From assembly GCF_036884655.1 (NCBI RefSeq), contig NC_088357.1:7055001-7119000 (forward strand): DNA of 64,000 bases, written 5' to 3'. Shown here one piece after another: positions 22,558 to 33,398 of this stretch. This DNA comes from Musa acuminata AAA Group. Taxonomy: Eukaryota; Streptophyta; Magnoliopsida; Zingiberales; Musaceae. The notes beneath the pieces were generated by a model, which ran no database searches, was not told the origin of the DNA, and saw only the letters and a list, made by a program, of their open reading frames with translations. A program made the position numbers and the translations under genes. The stretch's first letter is position 1, and every line of letters starts with the position of its first letter.

Positions 22558-23666
22558 TATTTTAATATTTTAGTTTAATATTCCTCTCATTTTTATCTTT
22601 GCTTAATTATCTACTATCCCAACTATGCATAACTAAATCGATTTATTTTCCTTCACATGTTTGGTCCTCAACTTCATTTATTTTAAACACAATCAAACTT
22701 ATTTAAGTCTTGAGAATTATTTAAGGTATATTATAATAAGAAAGTCTCTTCTGATTATTATATCTATACTTATTGTCATAATTTAACCTCAAGTTACTAA
22801 TACATTTACGTTTATTATGTTAAAAGACTATACATTTTATTTCTATAAAAAAATCTTAAAAATAGATATCATTGCTTATATATAATTCAACTTAGCATCT
22901 CCAACTTTATATGTAATATTTGTGAAAGGATAGATTTCAATCTTAAAAGTCAATAATATACGAGTATTTTATATTATAAAACATAAATATCTCTTTGGAT
23001 AATCACCTAATTGTAGTTCTATGTGTAAAACTTGAGCACTACAAGACAATATTCTAGATGTGCCTTTGGATAGTGTATTGGGTTACTTCAGCATTTGGCT
23101 CTGTAATAGTGTCATATGGATATGGATATTTATGTAAATTTCGAAGGTGATATATTACATTGGATTCTGCGATCATTTGTAGCTTGCAAAATTCATTATT
23201 GTATTATTCATTGTCCGTCGAGTATTTGTTGAGATATCAATTTATGGAATCCTGAGTTTAATACTTTTATTAATTTATTTTTTTTATAAATTCTTAAAGA
23301 ATCCTACATATGATTTAGATAAAATCAAATAAATCATGAATCTCTATTCATACTTGACATGTAAGCAACAACATTGAAGAAAATAAATAAAATATTTAAA
23401 TATATATTTATGAAGAATAAAATAAAATTTTGTATTACTTAATCATATCCTACAGATCTACGATCTGCACCATCAAACCAAAAAAAAACGGGCATATCTC
23501 TCCAACGTAGCCGAAGTATTGAACTCTCATGTCTCCCCAACACGTTTCCATGTGTCGACCGCCACGCCATATCCTTATCCGCTCCTCTTTAATTATTGAC
23601 CACACCACCATCCGTGATCGTCGCCAGTCACGTCTTCGTCGTCGAGATGCTCTACACGACCCTCAT
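22558..23666. repeat. 5' flank of lectin unit L4
   Basis: Close counterpart of 1-1188 upstream of L1, including TTTGGTCCTCAA and the conserved palindrome at about 23,453-23,467. It includes the upstream member of the gene-flanking direct-repeat pair (about 23,108-23,375). From about 23,530 the sequence is nearly identical to L2. No gene is supported. Confidence 0.7.
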
Positions 23667-23765
23667 CACGTGATACACGCTTTCCTCGAGGAAGCCACGG
23701 ACGAGGGGGTGAGCGTTACACCTCCACTCCACCCCGAGATCAGAGCCATGGCGATCCGCTATAAG
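23667..23765 (+). promoter_or_regulatory. L4 lectin promoter: G-box and TATA box
   Basis: CACGTG lies at 23,667-23,672 and TATAAG at 23,760-23,765, 84 bases before the start codon as in L3. The part upstream of the G-box follows L2, and the part from about 23,710 follows L3, placing a recombination switch inside the promoter. Confidence 0.68.
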
Positions 23766-23843
23766 TAGCCTCCCTCCATCTCTCCCTCTTCCCCAACATC
23801 ATCTTCTGCAGAAGAAAGGGAGGAGTTTGGTGCACACAACACG

Positions 23844-24427
23844 ATGGTGAGAGGCTCTCTATACACACATAGTTTTCTGTCTGTGGAACAGTTTGGTTAC
23901 CTCCGTGCGTTGTGTGTTGACGTCGATGGTGATGCAGAACGGAGCGATCAAGGTGGGAGCATGGGGAGGGAACGGAGGGTCGGCCTTCGACATGGGACCT
24001 GCTTATCGTATCATCAGCGTCAAGATTTTTTCCGGAGACGTGGTCGACGCCGTGGACGTCACCTTCACCTACTACGGGAAGACGGAGACCCGACACTTCG
24101 GTGGCCGCGGTGGTACTCCCCACGAGGTTTGCATCACTACCAATCTCAAAGCTCATAGATGACTGTAGATTAATGGCTTCTACTTGGATGCAGATTGTTC
24201 TGCAGGAGGGCGAGTATCTGGTGGGAATGACGGGAGAATTTGGTAACTACCATGGAGTGGTGGTGGTGGGGAAGCTTGGCTTCCGCACCAACAAGAAATC
24301 CTACGGACCTTTCGGCAACACGGGAGGGACTCCCTTCTCCCTTCCTATAGCAGCAGGCAAGATCTCGGGCTTCTTCGGCCGTGGCGGCGATTTTCTTGAC
24401 GCCATTGGGGTCTACTTGGAGCCATAA
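23844..24427 (+). CDS. BanLec-type jacalin-related lectin, copy L4
   Basis: Intact 141-aa lectin with exons 23,844-23,846, 23,938-24,126 and 24,194-24,427. Both sugar loops and His84 are kept. Its only predicted difference from L2 is Arg58 in the GGSGG turn. Intron 1 and the start of intron 2 match L3, while the rest of intron 2 and exon 3 match L2 (T77, F80-G81, R95, S100, D130), so this gene appears to be a conversion mosaic. The polyadenylation signal is at 24,496-24,501. Confidence 0.94.
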
Positions 24428-25555
24428 TTGGACACTGCAGTAAATCACAAGAGTTGCTATGTGCTACTTTGAGTGATGAGATGAACGATGTCTGCAATAA
24501 ATGGATTGGTGTTTGCCATCCCCAGCTGTTGTTGGATGTTGCTTGGAATAATAATGATATGGTGTGTTATTATCAGAGCAATTACATCACTGATTGGTTT
24601 GAGACTTCAGCCTTTTGGATCGCATAGACAAATAAACGAAAATAAATTAATTTGATGTAGATGGTGATTGGAGTAATAATTTTTAGGGTAGTGTTTTCGG
24701 GTTGGTTCGTAGGTTGACTCGATAGTGATGTTATATGAGCACTCATGGATAAGGATTTTTTAGCGTAATTGACTAGCTTTAAATCGTTTATCGTGTGATT
24801 ATTCGTAAAATTAAATTTTATATTTTACGTTATCTATCTAATGTTTATCATAATATTTATTTTTGAGATCTCGAGTTTAATATTTTTATTAATTTATTTT
24901 CTCTTTTGTATGTCACTAGGGGACCTACTGAGATTATGGGAAGACTAATATTTTTCGAATGAACACACAAGGGTGTGATGCAATTTATGTAAAATCAACT
25001 AAATCCGTGAGTCTCTAATTATATGTATAACCATCAACTTAGAAAAAAAAAAAAAGAGAGATTCAATACAAATGAGATAAGAATATGTGTATGATAGTAA
25101 ACGGTAAGGGATCCTTTTACTCTAAAAAGATAACCCATTCGATTAAAGAATTATTTAATCTTTACATAAAAAAAGAGTTTTGATCTTTCACTGCAAGTTC
25201 TTTGTTACATCAAAAGTACTAGAAAATTAGGATCCCACTATCAAATCAGCATCGTTTCACAAAGTACAGTTTGTGGGCAAAGATCCAAATGTCGTACAAG
25301 CAGATGAACATAAAGATATTGGGACTTTGTGTTTTTGGGTCCGACATGCAATAACTCATCATTGATTTCACGATAGCAAGTTATGGTTCACATCAAAGGA
25401 GGAAATGGAAATGCTATCACTTTCATCTAGAATGGAGGAATCACAACAGGAAATGCCATGTCATGAAAAATATAGTAGAAATTATTTTCTTTGGAGTCAA
25501 TTGGAGATTCAGTAAGACTGATGCAAGATTTCGGGTCTAAATAGCACTCGTCGGA
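24428..25555. repeat. Downstream tail of lectin unit L4
   Basis: 3' UTR and conserved unit tail, including the downstream member of the direct-repeat pair (about 24,728-25,045). No gene is supported before 25,556. Confidence 0.65.
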
Positions 25556-25753
25556 GTGTCCCTTCCAAAAGAAGATTTGAAACATACAAAATTAGAAGAT
25601 TATTTCTATTATAGAATGAAAATATTGTGGAGCTCAGTGGTACATCAAATTTGGGCTCATCAATATAGTTTAAATTTGATCTTAGATAGATTAAAAAAAG
25701 ATGAATTAATCATCAATAAAATTGGTGGAAGTGACATTAAATTTATACAATGA
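25556..25753 (+). pseudogene. Conserved unidentified frame in the lectin-unit tail
   Basis: A 65-codon frame (starting GTG, not ATG) with coding-like composition: LEDYFYYRMKILWSS, LNLILDRLKKDEL and GGSDIKFIQ before a TGA stop. Its counterparts follow L2, L3 and L5 in broken form, and the one after L1 is cut by the LTR. I do not recognise the family. It may be the last exon of a gene that was amplified with the lectin unit, or part of an old mobile element. The lack of a start codon and decay in the other units argue against function. Confidence 0.35.
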
Positions 25754-25756
25754 AGT

Positions 25757-28700
25757 GATATATTAAGTCAGTAAACGTGAGACAATTAGATTAACTCACG
25801 TGACCTTCCATCGTTATAGGAAGAAATCGATTTACGACGTAGGTTGAGTTGGTCGAGTCCCTCGAGACTCACCTATATCATGGTTTGAGATCTTACTTAC
25901 GACATAGAGAGGTCACCGATGATTTGATGACATAATATACTTGGTCGAGTCCCTTGAGAGCATATCATCGAATTAGACTTATCTTGTAACGATGGTGATG
26001 ACTTAATTGGACATTATAGTTGGTCGAGTCACTCGAGACCATGGTGGTTCGGAAGTTAAACAGGATGAGAATCACAAGGAGTTGTGATCGACAACTCCTT
26101 GTAGCCTTAGTGTAATTAGTCGAGTCCCTTGATGTTACACTAAAATATCGATTATATCCTAATCCCCATTAGAAGTCTATCGGAGACTTTCGTTTCACGT
26201 GCTAAGGATATTTCATGACTCATTAGAACAATAGTGGGAGCACGTTAAGATAAAAGTTCATATCTTGATTATTTACTTTCTATAAAATTCATATATTATT
26301 TATTTATGCTATATCTATTTATTAGAAAAATATCGCTTTCAAATCTCATGCGTGGTATACTTTCTATTGACTAGTCCAAATTATATAGATTGACTCCGAA
26401 ACTTGAGAATCGTTCTCATGATAAAGAAAATCACGTACGTCTTTGATATAGTGATGCCTATACCCTAGGAAGGGGCAGGCAAGAATGAGATCGCTCGTTA
26501 CGTGAAGTACATAGATGACTCCACTCTTACTTAGTGTTATATGCTATGCTCTATTACTCTTGAGTTACAAAAACAGCATGAAAAGATAGATGTCAGATCC
26601 ATTCTTCTGCATATATGTTAATTGTTTGAGGAACATGGACGGACTCAACGATATGAGATATTTTATACTAGGATGATTGAGGGGACACCAATTTTGAACT
26701 ATATCCTTGAGATGGTTGAGTGGATAGAGAAACTCACACATCTAGGAATGGTCCTAGAGGATAACATATGTATGGATATTGTACTTTAGTCCATACTAGA
26801 TTCGTTTTCTTAGCTTGAGGTGATTCTTCCTAAATTCTTTAATATGTTGAGAGAGGCTGAGAGCATTATCAAGAAAGATAAGCATGTTTTCTATGTTGGT
26901 GAGACCAAAAAGAAAAAGAAGATAGAAAAGTCCCTTAAGAATGGCAAGAGTAAGGGTAGACTGAGTAAAGCAAAGGTTACTAAGAAAGACCTGATAAATG
27001 ACAAAGGTCGGTGCTTCCACTGCGACAAAGACGCACACTAGAAGAGGAACTGCAAGGAGTATCTTGTACAAAAGGCAAAATAGAAGCTTAGAGAAGCTTT
27101 AGGTATGTTCATGATGAGTCTCTAGTTGTCAGATTTTTATGATAGTGCAAGTGTATTGGATACCGGTAGTGGTTATCACATCTACAATTTGTTGCAGGTT
27201 CTAGCAAGACCTAAGATATTGGCGAGAGACGAGATGAACATCAAGATGGGTAATGATGCAAAAGTTATTGTAGTGGCTATAGGCGAGGTCACCATACATC
27301 TGCCTGTTGGAGCTATTATTGTATTAGATACTACTATTTTGTTCCCTCTATTATCAAAAATATTATTTTCATTTCATGTTTGACCTTGAATGGTTATAAA
27401 GTAGTTTTTGAGAATAATAGTTGTTCAATTATTGAGGAGGATAAGATCATCACTAGAGGGATATCGCATAATAGTTTATTTATATTATATACTACACATA
27501 TCATAAATATAAGTTTGTCCAAGAGAAAACAAAATAAGGTGAACAGTGCATACTTATGGTATTGTAGACTATGTTATATCCAAGAGGAAATGATTCAAAA
27601 GTTATTAAATGATGGATACCTAAATTCATTCGATTGTGAGTCATATGCAACTTGCAAGCCTTACCTTCATGGAAAGTTGACAACTCTCCATTTAGTGGAT
27701 GCGGAGAGAGAGCCACTAAGTTGTTGGAACTCATACATAGTGATGCATGTGGCCATATATCAACTCAGGTCATAAGTGGTTACTCCTGCTTTATTACTTT
27801 CATTGACGATTTCTCTAGATACGGACATGTATACTTGATAAAGTATAAGTCCGAAATCTTCGAGAAATTTAATAAGTATAAGAATGAAGTAGAGAACTAG
27901 ATTATAAAGAGTATCAAAAATTTTCGATCAAATCGAAGAGGTGAGTACTTGAGTATAGAGTTCGCCTGGTTCCTAAAAAACCATGAGATTTGATCTCAAT
28001 AGACACCTCCTTATACACCTCGGTTTAATTGTGTATATGAAAGAAAGAATCACACACTATTAGACATGATGTGGTCCATAATGAGTTTCGCTGACCTACT
28101 CGTCTCATTTTGGGAATACACTATAGAGTCTGCAGCTTACCTTATGAATAGAGTTCGAACTAAGTCGGTAGTGTCTATACCATATGAGATATGGAAAGAA
28201 GAAGCCCGATCTTAAGGTTATTAAGATTTGGGGCTGCCCTGTCCATGTTAAAAGATACAACCCTAACAAGTTGGAATCAAAGATGGAGAAGTGTAAGTTT
28301 GTAGGATACCCTAAAGAAACTTGTGAGTACTATTTCAATTACCCCGAGGACCAAAAGTTCTTTATAGCCAAGAAAGTAGTATTTTTTTAGAAGGAATGCA
28401 TTCTTGGTGGAGACAATGAGAGTATGATAGAGTTGAGCGAGGTTGGAGAACCTAGCTCAAGCATCATTCTATAACCAGAGTCTGTTCAGTTATCTAGCAC
28501 ATAAGTTTTGACTTTACGTAGGCCCGGTAGAATACCACATCCTCTTGAGAGATATGTGAGGCATATCAGAGGAGGGGATGTTAAGAATATTGATCTTCCG
28601 ACCTATTAGAGAGATTATGGTCCGGAGGAGATGTAGTAGTGAAAAAAGTTTCATCCAAAGATAATATCACATATATACTAACAAAATCGTTGTCTTAGAT

Positions 28701-28772
28701 TATCTTTAAGCGTTATAGGGGTCTGATAGGGATCAGACACGTAGGTGATTGACTCTAGGTCAAGTGGGAGAT
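25757..28772 (+). mobile_element. Ty1/copia element D, reverse transcriptase deleted
   Basis: A different copia family from A-C. Visible in order: 5' leader with repeated GGTCGAGTCCC motifs (25,838-26,115); gag (about 26,520-27,080) with zinc knuckle CFHCDKDAH...C interrupted by a stop; protease box LDTGSGYHIY (about 27,150-27,190); integrase zinc-binding region ending in ATCKPYLHGK (about 27,645-27,675); integrase core with IHSDACGH and FIDDFSRY (about 27,730-27,820); the integrase C-terminal WGCPVHVKRY segment (about 28,228-28,260). At about 28,612-28,640 it jumps from the linker to the RNase H tail (VSSKDNI, RGLIGIRHV), so RT and most of RNase H are gone. A polypurine tract (AAGTGGGAGAT) at 28,762-28,772 precedes the LTR. 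No 5' LTR is seen. Confidence 0.85.
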
Positions 28773-31700
28773 TACTAGTCATATGTGCCCCGCAAGTTAA
28801 TCATGTGAGTGATGACACGTGTGACATGATATAGTCTTTTTACTTATTATTATTATTATATTTTCTTACTTTATACTGCTTATTGCATGCATATATTGTG
28901 ATATTCATGGATCTATGCAATGAGAATCGAATCATGATGATATTACGATAATGAGACCGATTCGCCTTTAAACACACATTAAATAATCCCATTTATAGGT
29001 TACTTGAGAGTGACATTGAGATAACCAGATAGACTAGTGTACTATATACTCATACATATAATAGAGACGATCAGTCTCATAGCTATTCATGTGGGGGTAC
29101 TAAGTTACAGTGCGTAGGTGATCATTAGAGAATGAGTTCACTAATTAATCCGCTTATAGAAAGTTGGATGGTTGATGATACTTCATTATCAAATAGCGAT
29201 TCCGTCATCTAAGTGATGTATCTGGTCATTAGACTTAAGATACTAAGGATGTCCTGTATGAGTACTACACTCTTTGATACTAAACTTATAGGCCTAAAAG
29301 TTTCAGATCTAGTGCATCCAATTATCGAGAGTGGTTGCTAACATTACGAGGGCTATTGAGTGTCGATAGAGGATCATCCATTCTAAGTGTCATGAGAGGA
29401 ATATATCATGTGTTCTTGCTCAAGAAAATCCCTAACCAAGGTCATTCAGATTAAAAGAGAAAAAGTTCTCCAAGAAAATTCGACTAGAGTGAGGCTCGAG
29501 TAAAAACCATATGAGGCTAATAGCATCATACCCAGTATATGATATCTGAAAATTGGATGGATGAGAGATTATAGATACACGATAACTAAGGATAGATATG
29601 TTCAAAGGATTGTATTTCCCTGTATCATTTGAGGACTGCAGCGTAGTGGCATAGTATATTTATAGTCGATAAGTCAAGTGAATTATTATGGAGATAATAA
29701 TTTACTGAGCTACAAGGAGTTCTGATAGGTACGACTCACGGCTAACTCGATATTAAGCCTAGAAGGTCACACACATATGATAAGTGTTGCAATGAGTAGA
29801 GATTCAGATTTGAGATATCCATCGGAGCCTATATCTTATTGGATATCTAATAAGCTTCTGAATTATTGGATCCTATGGATGAGATCCAATAAGAGACAAT
29901 GAGAGATTATTGGATAGAGATCTTGTTGGAAATATAGGGTGACATCACATGCGCAACGGAAGAATAGAAAATAAAATCCCAGAATTTCTCACAAAAAATA
30001 AGATTTCTTTATCGTGCAAAGATTTGTGTGAAAAAACCCGTGAAACTGAAAATTACACATATAAGAAAGATGTGTTACCTAGAGAGATTATATATTTCTA
30101 AAAATTTACAGATCTGTGGAAGAGGATGAAGGAGGTTAACTATCCTCCTCTCTGACGGTGATCCACATGACAGGGGTTATGAAGATACTCATCAAATTGT
30201 TACCCAAATCTCTTCCTCACGTGCAACACATAATCAAGAAGTGGTTGCCTCTTCTTGTTGTACACACGCCCCAAATATGGGCTACAGTATGAGGAGGAGG
30301 AGAGAGAGAGAGAGAGAGAGGAGAATAGGAGGTGACAGCCAAAAGGACCCTCTTTGGTTCCCTCCTATTTATATAGGTCCCTTGTCAACTTAACTCTTGT
30401 GGATCTTATCATATTGAGTATTAGATCTTCATCAAATTACTCAAACCTTTTAGATTAGTGGGTCACTACTAAATAATCTCTTATTGGCTCTAATTGGATC
30501 TCATCCATAGGATCCAATAATTCAGGGGCTTAATGAATATCCAATAAGATAGGGACTCCTGTAGACATCTCATATCCTAACCTCTACTCGTCACAACACC
30601 TACCATATGTATAAAACCCTTTAGGCTCAATATCGAGCTGACCGTGAGTCACTCGACTCATCGAATACGAATTTATTAGGCCACTATGTCGTAGCCCTCA
30701 GATGATATAAGGGAATCCAATCTTTTGGACCTATCTATCTTCAGTTAGTGTATATTTATAGTCCCTCATCTATCTAATGTTCCAAAGATCGTATATCGAT
30801 CATGGTAATATTAGGCTCGTACAGTTTCTACTCGAGTCTCACTCTAATCGGATTCTTTCGGAGAACTCTTTCTCTCTCAATCCGAATGATACTAGCCAAT
30901 GATTTGTTTAAATAAGAACACATGAGATATTTGTCTTATGACACTAAGAGTGGATGATCCTCTATCGACACTTAATAATCCTCGTAAGGTTGGCTACCAC
31001 TCCCAAGAACCGGTTATACAAGGTCTGAAACTTCTAGGCATATAAGTCTGATATCAAAGAGTGGAGTACTCATACAAGATATCTTTGGTGTCTCAATTTT
31101 AAGGACTAGATGCACTATTGCGATGACGAAATCACTGTTTAATAATAAAGCATTATCAACCATCTAGCATTCTGTGAGCGGATCAATCAGTGAACTCATT
31201 CTCTAACGAGCACTTGTACTGTATCATAGTATCCCCACACGAGTAGCTATGAGACTAGTTATCTTCATTATATGAACAGGTATATAATACACTAGTCTGT
31301 CTGGTTATCTCAATGTCTCTCTCAAGTAACCTATGACCGGGATTATTAGGGTATGCGTTTAAAGGTAAATCAGTCTTATTGTCATAGTCTCATCACAATC
31401 TGATTCCTATTGTACAAATTCGTGGACGTCACAATATACTCATGCAACAAACAATATAAAGTGATAAAATATCAACTAATATAATAAGTAAAAAGAATAT
31501 GTGTCATGTCACACATGTCATCACTCATATGATTGGCTTGTAGGGCACCTATAACTAGCATATCCACCGATCTAAGAGGCTTGGGTAGTTGGATAGAGAT
31601 TTAGTACCCAATATGACAAGATCCATTAGAGTTGAGTTGACTTATGGCCTCCATAAATAGGAGAGAACTAAATGGCCATAGGCTAAGCCTTATTGGTTGC

Positions 31701-31993
31701 CACCTTATATTATTCTCTCCCCTTCTCCTCAACCAGTAGATGTAGAGATTTTGACAATGATTACCATTAGAGAGGAGGATAGTTGACATCCTTCATCATC
31801 TTCCATATATATGTAAGAATTCGGGGATATACGATCTCCTTAGGTAACAAAATCTCCTTTATACGCATAGTTTTCGGTTTTACGGGTTTTTACATGTCAT
31901 GCTTCGTAAAACGACAAGCACCTTTTAGGAAATTTGATATTTTTATTTTTATTTCTTCCGCTACGTATATGATGTCTCCCCTAAATTTTTCTA
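28773..31993 (+). mobile_element. 3' LTR of copia element D, split by a nested LTR
   Basis: The LTR begins right after the polypurine tract with TACTAGTCAT (consensus TGCTAGTCAT from the nested copy). It continues to about 29,923, is interrupted by the reverse solo LTR, resumes at 31,561 and ends near 31,993. Without the interruption it would be close to 1.6 kb, the same size as the nested copy. Unit L5 sequence follows directly. The same arrangement, without element D's interior, occurs at 3099-6877. Confidence 0.78.
29924..31560 (-). mobile_element. Nested solo LTR, reverse orientation (copy 2)
   Basis: A complete 1637-base LTR on the minus strand, with minus-strand termini TGCTAGT and TTCCAACA. 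A TATA box (TATATAAATAGG on the minus strand) is at about 30,364-30,375. The left host flank is GATCT and the right flank TATCC, a partly decayed target duplication. A GA microsatellite lies at about 30,300-30,320. Together with the outer LTR it forms a long inverted repeat (about 28,773-29,900 against 30,460-31,560). Confidence 0.8.
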
Positions 31994-32639
31994 TAATAAT
32001 ATCATATTGACACTTATGCATAGGGATTTTGGGAGGTGATATATTATATTGGATTCCTTGTTATGCATCATTTGTAGTTTGTAAAATTCATCTTTGTATT
32101 ATGCATCGAGATATTGAAATCTTGAGTTTAATGTTTCTATTAATTTATTTTTTTATAAATTCTTAAAGGATCCTACAAGTTAATCCCTATTTATGAATAA
32201 AATCAAATAAAATCAAAAGTCTCTATTTATTGGATAAAATCAAATAAAATCAAAAGTCTCTATTTATACTTAACATGTAAGCACCAACATAGAAGAAAAT
32301 ATATAAATATATATTTATGAAGAATAAAATAAAATTTTGTATTACTTAAACATATCCTACAGATCTACGATCTGCACCATCAAACCAAAAAAAAGGGTCA
32401 TATCTCTCCAACGTAGCCGCGTATTGGCCAGCTGGATGTATATAAATATATATGGATATGATAGAGTGTGTGTGTATATATACCATATATAAACTCTCAT
32501 GTCTCCATACACGTTTCCAAGTGTCGACCGCCAACGCCATATCCTTATCCGCTCCTCTTTAATTATCGACCACACCACCAGCTGTGATCGTCGCCGGTCA
32601 CGTCTTCGTCGTCGTCGAGATGCTCTACGAGACCCTCAT
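31994..32639. repeat. 5' flank of lectin unit L5
   Basis: Upstream unit sequence starting at the LTR end, parallel to the L2 flank at 6878-7425. It includes a short internal tandem duplication (TGGATAAAATCAAATAAAAT-type, about 32,192-32,262), the conserved palindrome (about 32,361-32,375) and the distal AT-rich TATA-like patch (about 32,440-32,480). No gene is supported. Confidence 0.65.
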
Positions 32640-32738
32640 CACGTGATACACGCTTTCCTCGAGGAAGCCATGGACGAGGGGGCGGGCGGCACACCTCCAC
32701 TCCACCCCGAGATCGGAGCCATGGCGATCCGCTATAAG
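32640..32738 (+). promoter_or_regulatory. L5 lectin promoter: G-box and TATA box
   Basis: CACGTG lies at 32,640-32,645 and TATAAG at 32,733-32,738, 84 bases before the start codon as in L3 and L4. Confidence 0.7.
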
Positions 32739-32816
32739 TAGCCTCCCTCCATCTCTCCCTCTTCCCCAACATCATCTTCTGCAGAAGAAAGGGAGGCGTT
32801 TGGTGCACACAACACG

Positions 32817-33398
32817 ATGGTGAGAGGCTCTATATACACACATAGTTTTCTGTCTGTGGAACAGTTTGGTTACCTCTGTGCGTTGTGTTGACGTCGATGG
32901 TGATGCAGAACGGAGCGATCAAGGTGGGAGCATGGGGAGGGAACGGAGGGTCGGCCTTCGACATGGGACCTGCTTATCGTATCATCAGCGTCAAGATTTT
33001 TTCCGGAGACGTAGTCGACGCCATGGACGTCACCTTCACCTACTACGGGAAGACGGAGACCCGACACTACGGTGGCAGCGGTGGTACTCCCCACGAGGTT
33101 TGCATCACTACCAATCTCAAAGCTCATAGCTGACTGCAGATTAATGGCTTCTACTTGGATGCAGATTGTTCTGCAGGAGGGCGAGTATCTGGTGGGAATG
33201 GCGGGAGAATTTGCTAACTACCATGGAGTGGTGGTGGTGGGGAAGCTTGGCTTCCGCACCAACAAGAAATCCTACGGACCTTTCGGCAACACGGGAGGGA
33301 CTCCCTTCTCCCTTCCTATAGCAGCAGGCAAGATCTCTGGCTTCTTCGGCCGTGGCGGCAAGTTTCTTGACGCCATTGGTGTCTACTTGGAGCCATAA
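32817..33398 (+). CDS. BanLec-type jacalin-related lectin, copy L5
   Basis: Intact 141-aa lectin with exons 32,817-32,819, 32,909-33,097 and 33,165-33,398. Intron 1 is 89 bases, two shorter than in the other copies. That deletion would destroy the frame running in from upstream, yet the lectin frame stays intact, which supports intron 1 being non-coding. Both sugar loops and His84 are kept. It has M40 and Y55 privately, A77, F80-A81, R95, S100 and K130. The polyadenylation signal is at 33,467-33,472. It is the last lectin copy in the window. Confidence 0.94.

Noticed and set aside
25838..26115. GGTCGAGTCCC repeats as tRNA or SINE B-boxes
   Set aside because: The word resembles a T-arm, but no cloverleaf, A-box or acceptor stem surrounds any of the four copies.
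28773..31560. The long inverted repeat as a foldback DNA transposon
   Set aside because: The polypurine tract, the TG...CA termini and the target duplication inside one arm fit an LTR nested in an LTR better than a terminal-inverted-repeat element.
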